36,442 nt of DNA, taken from positions 1-36,442 of the IMG/VR virus record IMGVR_UViG_3300028563_000048; one strand, written 5' to 3'. The stretch is from a virus. The notes under the pieces were generated by a model. The model did not search any database. It was not told the origin of the DNA and worked only from the letters and a program-made list of their open reading frames with translations. A program made the translations under genes and the position numbers. Shown piece by piece: positions 4,976-9,448 of the stretch; the first letter of the stretch is position 1; each line of letters begins with the position of its first letter.

Positions 4976-5144
4976 ATTATGCTCCGTCAGGGTTCGACTC
5001 CCGGACGACACCTAAGAGAAAACCTGATGAATTCTAGAACAACGTCAGGCTAGTATCGGATGACGCTAACTGGTGACATAGAGATTATGGGCAGCGGTGC
5101 CTTATGCTCTGTGGGCGGAATCGTCAGCCGCCGAGCGCCAATAC
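4976..5144 (+). other. unassigned multi-hairpin RNA-like segment, tRNA-like ends
   Basis: No CDS. GCTCCGT (4981-4987) can pair with GCCGAGC (5130-5136), followed by G73-like base and CCA at 5138-5140, as if one 160-nt tRNA-like gene. Inside are a T-arm-like hairpin (4985-5007, loop TTCGACT), CCTGATG/CGTCAGG (5023-5029, 5043-5049), CATAGAG/CTCTGTG (5077-5083, 5107-5113) and GGCGG/CCGCC (5114-5118, 5128-5132). A tRNA split by an insertion, or a small tmRNA-like RNA, are options; neither is shown. Confidence 0.4.
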
Positions 5145-5220
5145 GCCTACTAAGCTAATCTGGTGAAAGCGCCTGTCTGAAGAGCAGGAGAGCCTGGATC
5201 GAAACCAGGAGTGGGCACCA
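5145..5220 (+). tRNA. tRNA-Phe(GAA)
   Basis: Acceptor GCCTACT/AGTGGGC, anticodon stem CCTGT/GCAGG with loop CTGAAGA, T-stem CCTGG/CCAGG with loop ATCGAAA, A73 and CCA. Confidence 0.92.
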
Positions 5221-5235
5221 ATTCAGGGAATAGCG

Positions 5236-5718
5236 ATGAGCATAGCTAGCGTACAGCAGCGCAGGTTGGCTAAAAGAAAAGAACTTCTCGGTATGAGTTT
5301 CGGTACGGCCAGGGCTAGATTAGAGCGCGCTCTACTGTACGAGATGGCTATAAAACTTGGCATGGATTCCTGTTTTAGATGTTCTAAAAAGATTGAATCT
5401 GTGGCCGAGTTTTCGATTGAACATAAGATCGGCTGGCAATTGTCCTCTGATCCAGTCCAGACCTACTTCGATATGGCAAACATCGCATTCTCTCACAGAA
5501 CCTGTAACTCTAATGCTGCCCAAAAACGCATACTCCCTCACGGAGTAGCGAAAAGCAGGAACTGCAAATGCGCTCCTTGCCTAGAGGCAAGAAATAAATA
5601 CAACGCCGATTGGATGGATAATTGGCGCAAGAATGGTAAGGACAAAACCCGAAAGAATTATCGGGGACCGCGCTGGGGCGCAATTATCCCTTGCAAGGAT
5701 GATGGGCTCGGATCGTAA
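5236..5718 (+). CDS. HNH homing-type endonuclease whose 3' end overlaps tRNA-Ala
   Basis: ATG 5236 follows CAGGGA. Residues 46-49 (CFRC) and the segments FSIEHKIGW (His63) and ANIAFSHRTCNS (His87, Cys90, Asn91) form an HNH zinc-finger nuclease core; a second cysteine cluster CKCAPC is at 110-115. Such free-standing nucleases cut DNA at a target site and spread by homing. The last 18 codons are read from inside tRNA-Ala (5663-5734) and the TAA stop is the TAA of the tRNA T-loop, a 56-nt overlap. The gene therefore appears to sit upstream of a tRNA that supplies its stop. Catalytic activity is inferred from the motif only. Confidence 0.8.
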   Translation: MSIASVQQRRLAKRKELLGMSFGTARARLERALLYEMAIKLGMDSCFRCSKKIESVAEFSIEHKIGWQLSSDPVQTYFDMANIAFSHRTCNSNAAQKRILPHGVAKSRNCKCAPCLEARNKYNADWMDNWRKNGKDKTRKNYRGPRWGAIIPCKDDGLGS

Positions 5719-5734
5719 CCGAGGGTCTCCACCA
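5663..5734 (+). tRNA. tRNA-Ala(TGC)
   Basis: Acceptor GGGGACC/GGTCTCC contains the alanine identity pair G3-U70. Anticodon stem TATCC/GGATG with loop CTTGCAA, T-stem CTCGG/CCGAG with loop ATCGTAA, A73, CCA. The D-hairpin GCGC-TGGG-GCGC has a 4-nt loop. It overlaps the 3' end of the HNH gene by 56 nt. Confidence 0.88.
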
Positions 5735-5738
5735 ATAT

Positions 5739-5816
5739 TCCAGTTGAGTCGCCTTGGTGGCGACGGAGTGCTGTTAACACTCGCCGAGCTTGGTTCGAAT
5801 CCAAGAACTGGAGCCA
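5739..5816 (+). tRNA. tRNA-Asn(GTT)
   Basis: Acceptor TCCAGTT/AACTGGA, anticodon stem GAGTG/CACTC with loop CTGTTAA, T-arm CTTGG-TTCGAAT-CCAAG, G73 (expected for Asn) and CCA. Confidence 0.93.
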
Positions 5817-5820
5817 ATAA

Positions 5821-5894
5821 GCAGCTATCGTCTAATGGCAGGACACTACCCTCTCAAGGTGGTAACGCGGGGTCAGTACCCGCTAGCTGCTCCA
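5821..5894 (+). tRNA. tRNA-Glu(CTC)
   Basis: Acceptor GCAGCTA/TAGCTGC, D-stem GTC/GAC, anticodon stem CTACC/GGTGG with loop CTCTCAA, T-stem GCGGG/CCCGC with loop GTCAGTA, U73 and CCA. Confidence 0.88.
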
Positions 5895-5898
5895 ATAC

Positions 5899-5981
5899 CG
5901 GCATGTAACCGAGCGGTGCTACGAACGCCGTATCCGTAACTGGAGTTGCAAATGGGAGTTCAAATCTCCCCATGCCGTCCA
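5899..5981 (+). tRNA. tRNA-Arg(ACG) with collapsed D-arm
   Basis: Acceptor CGGCATG/CATGCCG, T-arm GGGAG-TTCAAAT-CTCCC, U73, CCA. The only good anticodon arm is CGGTG-CTACGAA-CGCCG (anticodon ACG, same loop as Escherichia coli tRNA-Arg). That leaves only 8 nt for the D-arm and 23 nt for the variable region, an unusual architecture. Confidence 0.72.
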
Positions 5982-5985
5982 ATAT

Positions 5986-6062
5986 CTGCGTGTAGGAAAG
6001 CCTGGAAATCCGCCTGCCTTGGAAGCAGGAGACCGCTGGATCGAAGCCAGCCACGCAGACCA
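5986..6062 (+). tRNA. tRNA-Pro(TGG)
   Basis: Acceptor CTGCGTG/CACGCAG, anticodon stem CCTGC/GCAGG with loop CTTGGAA, T-stem GCTGG/CCAGC with loop ATCGAAG, A73 and CCA. Confidence 0.92.
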
Positions 6063-6066
6063 ATAC

Positions 6067-6141
6067 GCCCCTTTAGTCCAGCGGAACGGACGACCGGCTC
6101 TGACCCGGTAGACGATTGTTCGACTCAATCAAGGGGTGCCA
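6067..6141 (+). tRNA. tRNA-Gln(CTG)
   Basis: Acceptor GCCCCTT/AAGGGGT, anticodon stem ACCGG/CCGGT with loop CTCTGAC, T-arm GATTG-TTCGACT-CAATC, G73 (expected for Gln) and CCA. Confidence 0.92.
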
Positions 6142-6145
6142 ATAT

Positions 6146-6219
6146 GAGGATGTGGCCGAATGACTAGGCGGTGGATTGCAAACCCACCCAAGCAGGTTAA
6201 AATCCTGCCATCCTCTCCA
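6146..6219 (+). tRNA. tRNA-Cys(GCA)
   Basis: Acceptor GAGGATG/CATCCTC, anticodon loop TTGCAAA on GTGGA/CCCAC (closing A-C), T-arm GCAGG-TTAAAAT-CCTGC, U73 (expected for Cys) and CCA. The next tRNA starts directly at 6220. Confidence 0.92.
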
Positions 6220-6294
6220 GGACCCGTATTTAACTGGATAAAGCCGTGCCTTCTAAGCACCGGGATCGAGGTTCGAGTCCTCGCGGGTTCACCA
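6220..6294 (+). tRNA. tRNA-Arg(TCT)
   Basis: Acceptor GGACCCG/CGGGTTC, D-stem TTTA/TAAA, anticodon loop CTTCTAA on GTGC/GCAC, T-arm CGAGG-TTCGAGT-CCTCG, A73 and CCA. Confidence 0.92.
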
Positions 6295-6298
6295 ATAA

Positions 6299-6374
6299 CT
6301 TTCCGTAGCACAATGGATAGTGCCTTCGCCTCCTAAGCGATTGTATCGAAGTTCGAATCTTCGCGGAAAGACCA
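6299..6374 (+). tRNA. tRNA-Arg(CCT)
   Basis: Acceptor CTTTCCG/CGGAAAG, anticodon loop CTCCTAA on TCGC/GCGA, T-arm CGAAG-TTCGAAT-CTTCG, A73 and CCA. Confidence 0.92.
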
Positions 6375-6390
6375 ATTACGGAGGATGACA

Positions 6391-6567
6391 ATGGAGCCAT
6401 GGAATCGTTGTGATGTGTGCGGAAAATTCATCTCTATGGATGATTTCGATCACGGCGCGGTTCGTGAGCTTGTCTATCCAGACTCTGAATTCACGCGAGA
6501 GACGTTCGAAACTCTTTGTAAAGAACATGGAAAGTTAAGTAGGCAAGTGCCTACCGCTCCCTGCTAA
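6391..6567 (+). CDS. small CCCH zinc-binding protein ending inside tRNA-Ser
   Basis: ATG 6391 is chosen because GGAGG (6380-6384) lies 6 bases upstream; an in-frame ATG at 6385 touches that site. The 58-aa product has Cys7-x2-Cys10 (CDVCGKF) and Cys43-x2-His46 (LCKEHGK), a plausible zinc site. Similar minimal zinc proteins are common in phages, role unknown. The last 12 codons lie within tRNA-Ser(GCT), and the TAA stop is formed by the last base of the anticodon and the two A residues 3' of it, a 39-nt overlap. It may be a cassette that borrows its stop from the tRNA. Confidence 0.6.
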   Translation: MEPWNRCDVCGKFISMDDFDHGAVRELVYPDSEFTRETFETLCKEHGKLSRQVPTAPC

Positions 6568-6615
6568 GGAGACGGCACCGTAAGGTGTGGGGATCAAGAC
6601 CTCAACTTTCCGCCA
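6529..6615 (+). tRNA. tRNA-Ser(GCT)
   Basis: Acceptor GGAAAGT/ACTTTCC, anticodon loop CTGCTAA on CTCC/GGAG, long variable arm GCACC-GTAA-GGTGT, T-stem TGGGG/CCTCA with loop ATCAAGA, G73 (expected for Ser) and CCA. Overlaps the upstream ORF by 39 nt. Confidence 0.9.
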
Positions 6616-6631
6616 TTTTCAGGAGAATTTT

Positions 6632-6814
6632 ATGGCAAGATTCAAGGTGGTTTTACAGGAAACTTCCTTCTATATCTTGGAATTAGACGCTGATGACGAT
6701 GCTAAGGCCCGGAAGGAAGCACAGTCTTATGTGGCGAGATTCCCAGGCATCGCCCGGAAAAATGCTCGCGGGCTCGTTCTTTGGCATAGCGAAGAAATTG
6801 CGGACTTAGCGTAG
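6632..6814 (+). CDS. small hypothetical protein ending inside tRNA-Gly, 60 aa
   Basis: ATG 6632 follows AGGAG at 6621-6625. The product (MARFKVVLQETSFYILELDA at the N-terminus, then DDDAKARKEAQSYVARFPG) fits a beta-strand followed by an amphipathic helix. I do not recognise a family. The last four codons and the TAG stop (6812-6814) lie inside tRNA-Gly(TCC), overlapping it by 15 nt. It fills the gap between tRNA-Ser and tRNA-Gly completely, like the other array ORFs. Confidence 0.65.
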   Translation: MARFKVVLQETSFYILELDADDDAKARKEAQSYVARFPGIARKNARGLVLWHSEEIADLA

Positions 6815-6873
6815 AGGCAACGTGCTGGTCTTCCAAACCAGAGTCCGGAGTTCGAACCTCCGAGTCCGCACCA
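6800..6873 (+). tRNA. tRNA-Gly(TCC)
   Basis: Acceptor GCGGACT/AGTCCGC, anticodon stem CTGGT/ACCAG with loop CTTCCAA, T-arm CGGAG-TTCGAAC-CTCCG, A73 (glycine tRNAs usually have U73) and CCA. Confidence 0.9.
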
Positions 6874-6877
6874 ATTT

Positions 6878-6952
6878 GGGGCCTTAGTTTACCGGCTAGA
6901 ATCTGGCGCTTTCATCGCCAAGGAGCGGGATCGACACCCGCAGGCCCTCCCA
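6878..6952 (+). tRNA. tRNA-Glu(TTC)
   Basis: Acceptor GGGGCCT/AGGCCCT (first pair G-U), anticodon stem TGGCG/CGCCA with loop CTTTCAT, T-stem GCGGG/CCCGC with loop ATCGACA, C73 and CCA. Confidence 0.88.
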
Positions 6953-6954
6953 AT

Positions 6955-7023
6955 AGCCCAAGTCTGGGACAACCAGAGCCTTTGAAGCTCTGAAGCTCAG
7001 TCCGATTCTGAGGTGGGCTGCCA
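6955..7023 (+). tRNA. tRNA-Gln(TTG), 69 nt with minimal D-loop
   Basis: Acceptor AGCCCA/TGGGCT, D-hairpin GTC-TGG-GAC (3-nt loop), anticodon stem AGAGC/GCTCT with loop CTTTGAA, T-stem CTCAG/CTGAG with loop TCCGATT, G73 (expected for Gln) and CCA. Unusually short. Confidence 0.85.
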
Positions 7024-7027
7024 ATAC

Positions 7028-7104
7028 GCTGGGTATGCTCGATGGCAATGAGCGGTCGGACTGTGAATCCGGACGATAGAGTTCGAATCTCTAACCCAGT
7101 TCCA
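7028..7104 (+). tRNA. tRNA-His(GTG)
   Basis: Acceptor GCTGGGT/ACCCAGT, anticodon stem TCGGA/TCCGG with loop CTGTGAA, T-arm TAGAG-TTCGAAT-CTCTA, U73, CCA. No encoded G-1 opposite C73, unlike most bacterial His tRNAs; alphaproteobacterial ones are also atypical. Confidence 0.9.
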
Positions 7105-7180
7105 GGGAGTGTAGTTTAACTGGCCAAAACCTCGGTCTCCAAAACCGAAGATTCCCGTTCAAATCGGGCCACTCTCGCCA
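7105..7180 (+). tRNA. tRNA-Trp(CCA)
   Basis: Acceptor GGGAGTG/CACTCTC, anticodon stem TCGGT/ACCGA with loop CTCCAAA, T-arm CCCG-TTCAAAT-CGGG, G73 (expected for Trp) and CCA. It begins directly after the previous CCA and ends the array, 12 bases before a convergent gene end. Confidence 0.92.
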
Positions 7181-7191
7181 ATTCTGGACTC

Positions 7192-7392
7192 TCACGACTT
7201 CACATAGCCGATCTTACCCTCAACAGATCTTTCTGTGCGGCCTAACTCTGAGGCTATCTCGGCATTGGAATGGCCAGCAGTCCTCAGGGCTTGAGCCTGG
7301 GTGAGTTCTTCTTGTTTCCATGGTCTTCCACGGCGCTCTCCCCAGTGAGAGGAACGCCATGTGGGATCGGCCCATAGCTCAGACTTGTTCAT
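7192..7392 (-). CDS. small HTH DNA-binding protein, 66 aa
   Basis: Start ATG 7392 is preferred over an in-frame TTG at 7404. The C-terminal part (EELTQAQALRTAGHSNAEIA then SELGRTERSVEGKI) is a Myb/SANT- or homeodomain-like helix-turn-helix: two helices, then LGRT as the turn into the recognition helix. Similar small proteins in phages bind DNA as regulators. It is the last gene of the leftward cluster, reading towards the tRNA array, and overlaps the end of the gene before it by 14 nt. Regulatory role is inferred. Confidence 0.6.
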   Translation of the reverse strand: MNKSELWADPTWRSSHWGERRGRPWKQEELTQAQALRTAGHSNAEIASELGRTERSVEGKIGYVKS

Positions 7393-7576
7393 TGGGGCGG
7401 CCAACCATCATAAGAAAAACCTCTCTCATCCGCCCCGTATAGGCTTTAGTCATAAGGCTTCCGTGCTCGTCATCGCCACAGTCTGGGTCAAATGATGAGA
7501 CAGCTACGCGGACAAGCATGGCCTGAGCCTCGGTCAGGCGGATGCCGTTGATCGTAATGTCTGGTTCTTTGCTCAT
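7379..7576 (-). CDS. hypothetical protein, 65 aa
   Basis: The start overlaps the previous stop as ATGA (7576-7573), which fixes it well; upstream in-frame codons lie in the neighbouring gene. The product (MSKEPDITINGIRLTEAQAM, then LVRVAVSSF and TGRMREVFLMMVG) looks like a short alpha/beta domain in which a beta-hairpin is followed by helices. Small proteins of this appearance are frequent next to phage replication genes, but I know no function. Overlaps the following HTH gene slightly. Confidence 0.6.
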   Translation of the reverse strand: MSKEPDITINGIRLTEAQAMLVRVAVSSFDPDCGDDEHGSLMTKAYTGRMREVFLMMVGRPNEQV

Positions 7577-7950
7577 TCTGATGGCCACTCCGAGGGGAAA
7601 TACCAGCCAAAGTTCACGCAGGGGGTCTTCTTGACCTTCTGCCATGCCTTCCATTGGGGCGTATCCTCGCGTACAAAGACTTGAGATGGGCTTGGCATGG
7701 TCTTTGAGGGCTTGAACTCGTAATCGCTCCAGCGCTTGTTTCTGAGCCACCGCTGGGCCTGCATGATGAAGGGGGTGTTGAGGTTCTCCTTCTCTGCCTT
7801 GGCGTATTGCGCCGCAGCACGGATGATATCCTCGGGGTGGATTCCAGCCTTCACAGCCTTCTCGAATAGAGCCCTTGCAGGGGTTTTACCTCTGTCTCCC
7901 TTGCGTGGAGGGTAGGCTTCCCAGAAGCGATCAAAGTCATCTTTTTCCAT
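7573..7950 (-). CDS. replication-accessory protein (helicase-loader C-terminal type)
   Basis: The 125-aa product begins MEKDDFDRFWEAYPPRKGDR, continues with ALFEKAVKAGIHPEDIIRAA, and has NTPFIMQAQRWLRNKRWSDY. The series FxxFWxxYPxR...AxxFxxA...TPFxxQxxxWLxxxRW is the conserved segment found at the C-terminus of phage replisome organisers and DnaT/DnaC-like helper proteins. Here it stands alone without an N-terminal winged helix. It probably takes part in replication initiation or helicase loading. It lies downstream of the structured region 7951-8377. Confidence 0.55.
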   Translation of the reverse strand: MEKDDFDRFWEAYPPRKGDRGKTPARALFEKAVKAGIHPEDIIRAAAQYAKAEKENLNTPFIMQAQRWLRNKRWSDYEFKPSKTMPSPSQVFVREDTPQWKAWQKVKKTPCVNFGWYFPSEWPSE

Positions 7951-8377
7951 AGCTCTTTCCTGATTCTCAGTAAGAGAACTTAGATTTTAGACATACTTCC
8001 ACAAGCGGGACGTGTTCCCACGTCGCCACAGATCAGGAAGGGGCTGTCCAGGTAGTTCCTGGAGGCTTCTTGCTTCCTACCCACGTTTAGACTTGAGCAA
8101 AACTATCGGGAATCCCGTTGTATTCCGGTGGGATGATGCGCGGTCCTGTGGCTGTCTGCCTACCTTATCCCGTTTCCCTGCCACGCATGAGCCCATGGCA
8201 GGCACCCCTTGTGAAGGTGATGCTCTGTGGAGCGAGCGATGAAGGGGGTTGTGCTGGGATAAATAAATGGGTATTTAAGACCCATCGGTAGCCCTGCCTT
8301 ATCCAATCCACCGATCACGCCCCCGGAGGTTTCCGCCTCGCGGGGGTTTTCTTTTGTAGTTCCGATTTATGCTTTCG
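7951..8377. other. 427-nt structured non-coding region, possible ncRNA ending in a terminator
   Basis: No credible gene. Short inverted repeats follow one another: GACGTG/CACGTC (8009-8024), TCCAGG/CCTGGA (8047-8063), CCTGCCA/TGGCAGG (8177-8202), ATGGGT/ACCCAT (8267-8285), ATCGGT/ACCGAT (8284-8315), then an intrinsic terminator on the plus strand. It could encode a structured RNA, or hold an origin of replication. Confidence 0.5.
8320..8355 (+). terminator. rho-independent terminator (plus strand)
   Basis: CCCCCG (8320-8325) pairs with CGGGGG (8341-8346), with an inner GAGG/CCTC stem and one bulged G, followed by TTTTCTTTT. No plus-strand CDS ends nearby, so it must end either a non-coding RNA or the long tRNA transcript. 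Confidence 0.75.
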
Positions 8378-8749
8378 TCAACAAGCAGTTACGATAAGTC
8401 TAGCCATACCATTAGGAGTACCTTCATCCGTGCTCCACGCTATGGATAGTTCTTGGCACAAATGATCATTCTCAATGATCCCTGCTGATTGGAGAAAATC
8501 AGAAGCCGCTTTTTCAGCGTTCCCAAGATCCCTCAGGCGCTTATCAGGGGGATTCAGGATGATTCTGAGGGTGTATGGGCCTTTGATCGATTTAACCTTG
8601 CTGGCGGGCCTCTGTACCATCCAATGCTGACCCGCCAAGACGATCCAAGCCACATACTTCTCGCTCTTGTAGACTCGCCCCCTCCCCGATCTCCAGACTT
8701 GGTTCACGGAAGGCGGGTACGGGAGGCTTAAGGTTATGCTGGGTTTCAA
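8378..8749 (-). CDS. rusA: RusA-family Holliday-junction resolvase
   Basis: The 123-aa product shows the RusA pattern from start to end: PYPPSVNQVWRSGRGRVYKS near the N-terminus, then GPYTLRIILNPPDKRLRDLG with Asp69 and Asp74, then AASDFLQSAGIIENDHLCQE with Asp95. RusA dimers resolve Holliday junctions made during phage recombination. The second catalytic Asp of Escherichia coli RusA is Gly here (RDLGN), a variant also seen in Mu-like and Rhizobiales members. ATG 8749 lies inside the upstream DnaA-C-like gene, giving a 158-nt overlap. It is the better conserved of two RusA-like proteins in the window. Confidence 0.85.
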   Translation of the reverse strand: MKPSITLSLPYPPSVNQVWRSGRGRVYKSEKYVAWIVLAGQHWMVQRPASKVKSIKGPYTLRIILNPPDKRLRDLGNAEKAASDFLQSAGIIENDHLCQELSIAWSTDEGTPNGMARLIVTAC

Positions 8750-9233
8750 TGTAGTTCTCGATCATTTGGACTTCTGCTGCGACCTGGGAATTGCCAGCAA
8801 GGATTTCGTTGATGCGTTTCCTGCAATTCAGGATAGTCGTGTGGTCTCGGTTCAACTCTCTTCCCATAGACTTCAGGGAGCGCTTCAAAATCCTCAGGGA
8901 GAGATAGACGACCACAAAGCGAGCAAAGCAAATGTGGGACCGCCTGCATGGGCCTTTAATGGCCTCTGTAGTGACTCCATAGTGGATGGACACGGCTTCC
9001 ACGATATCGTCAAAGGTGATGGGAAACCGGATATCCATCGGTGGATAACTCGGCTCTACGATGATTGGCTCTACCAGAGCCTTCTTTGGGGCTGGATCAG
9101 GGTTCGGCTCATTGCCCTTATGGGCTGTGCTTTTGCGGGTCAGGTCGATTCCAGGGTCATGGACCGCGTTTGGGGGGTTCCTGAGCCTTTGGCGGATCAG
9201 TTTGGCTTGTTCGATGATGTCCTGGGCGCTCAT
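8592..9233 (-). CDS. DnaA domain IV-like DNA-binding protein
   Basis: Residues 72-147 match the C-terminal DNA-binding domain of the DnaA initiator: FDDIVEAVSIHYGV, then FARFVVVYLSLRIL, then MGRELNRDHTTILNCRKRIN, which contains the RDHTT signature that contacts DnaA boxes. There is no AAA+ ATPase domain, so it is not an initiator by itself. In alphaproteobacterial phages such stand-alone domains are thought to recognise DnaA boxes and modulate replication. The N-terminal 70 residues are Pro-rich and unstructured. Residues 162-213 are encoded within the RusA gene in another frame, so the C-terminus may be a by-product of the overlap. Confidence 0.72.
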   Translation of the reverse strand: MSAQDIIEQAKLIRQRLRNPPNAVHDPGIDLTRKSTAHKGNEPNPDPAPKKALVEPIIVEPSYPPMDIRFPITFDDIVEAVSIHYGVTTEAIKGPCRRSHICFARFVVVYLSLRILKRSLKSMGRELNRDHTTILNCRKRINEILAGNSQVAAEVQMIENYIETQHNLKPPVPAFREPSLEIGEGASLQEREVCGLDRLGGSALDGTEARQQG

Positions 9234-9448
9234 TTTGCTTGGCCTTGATAAAGAGCCTTATTCCGCAGCGCGGCCTCGGTGATGCAGGAGGGCTTACTGC
9301 AAACCCCCGTTCCTGAGGATGAGTCTTTCATAAGAGATTGAGGTCCCCACTCAAATCCCGCGAATGGTTCATGGCATATAGGGCACGGCATCCAAAAATA
9401 GCCACCGAACCACGCCATAAATCTGGCAAGCCATCTTGGCTGAATCAT
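9230..9448 (-). CDS. small zinc-ribbon protein, 72 aa
   Basis: The product begins MIQPRWLARFMAWFGGYFWM and has a CPICHEPFAGFEWG motif (CxxC) plus a second pair in GVCSKPSCIT, together a likely zinc ribbon. The stop overlaps the DnaA-like start in ATGA form. Small proteins with CPICxxxFxGFEWG are familiar from phages of Rhizobiales, function unknown. Translational coupling on both sides places it firmly in the leftward regulatory cluster. Confidence 0.65.
   Translation of the reverse strand: MIQPRWLARFMAWFGGYFWMPCPICHEPFAGFEWGPQSLMKDSSSGTGVCSKPSCITEAALRNKALYQGQAK

Noticed and set aside
4976-5144. A tmRNA (ssrA), standard or permuted
   Set aside because: Only a T-arm-like hairpin fits. No tag reading frame, no usual 5' acceptor GGGG and no pseudoknot pattern could be recognised.
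5899-5981. Serine- or tyrosine-type reading of the tRNA at 5899
   Set aside because: Alternative anticodon arms had three or fewer pairs or a missing T33; CGGTG-CTACGAA-CGCCG gives five pairs and a normal loop.
8012-8242. 76-aa plus-strand ORF inside the structured region
   Set aside because: No ribosome binding site, no recognisable domain, and it runs through several hairpins.
7951-8377. RNase P RNA or 6S RNA
   Set aside because: The conserved RNase P motifs (such as GAGGAAAGTCC) are missing and the 6S bubble layout is not seen.
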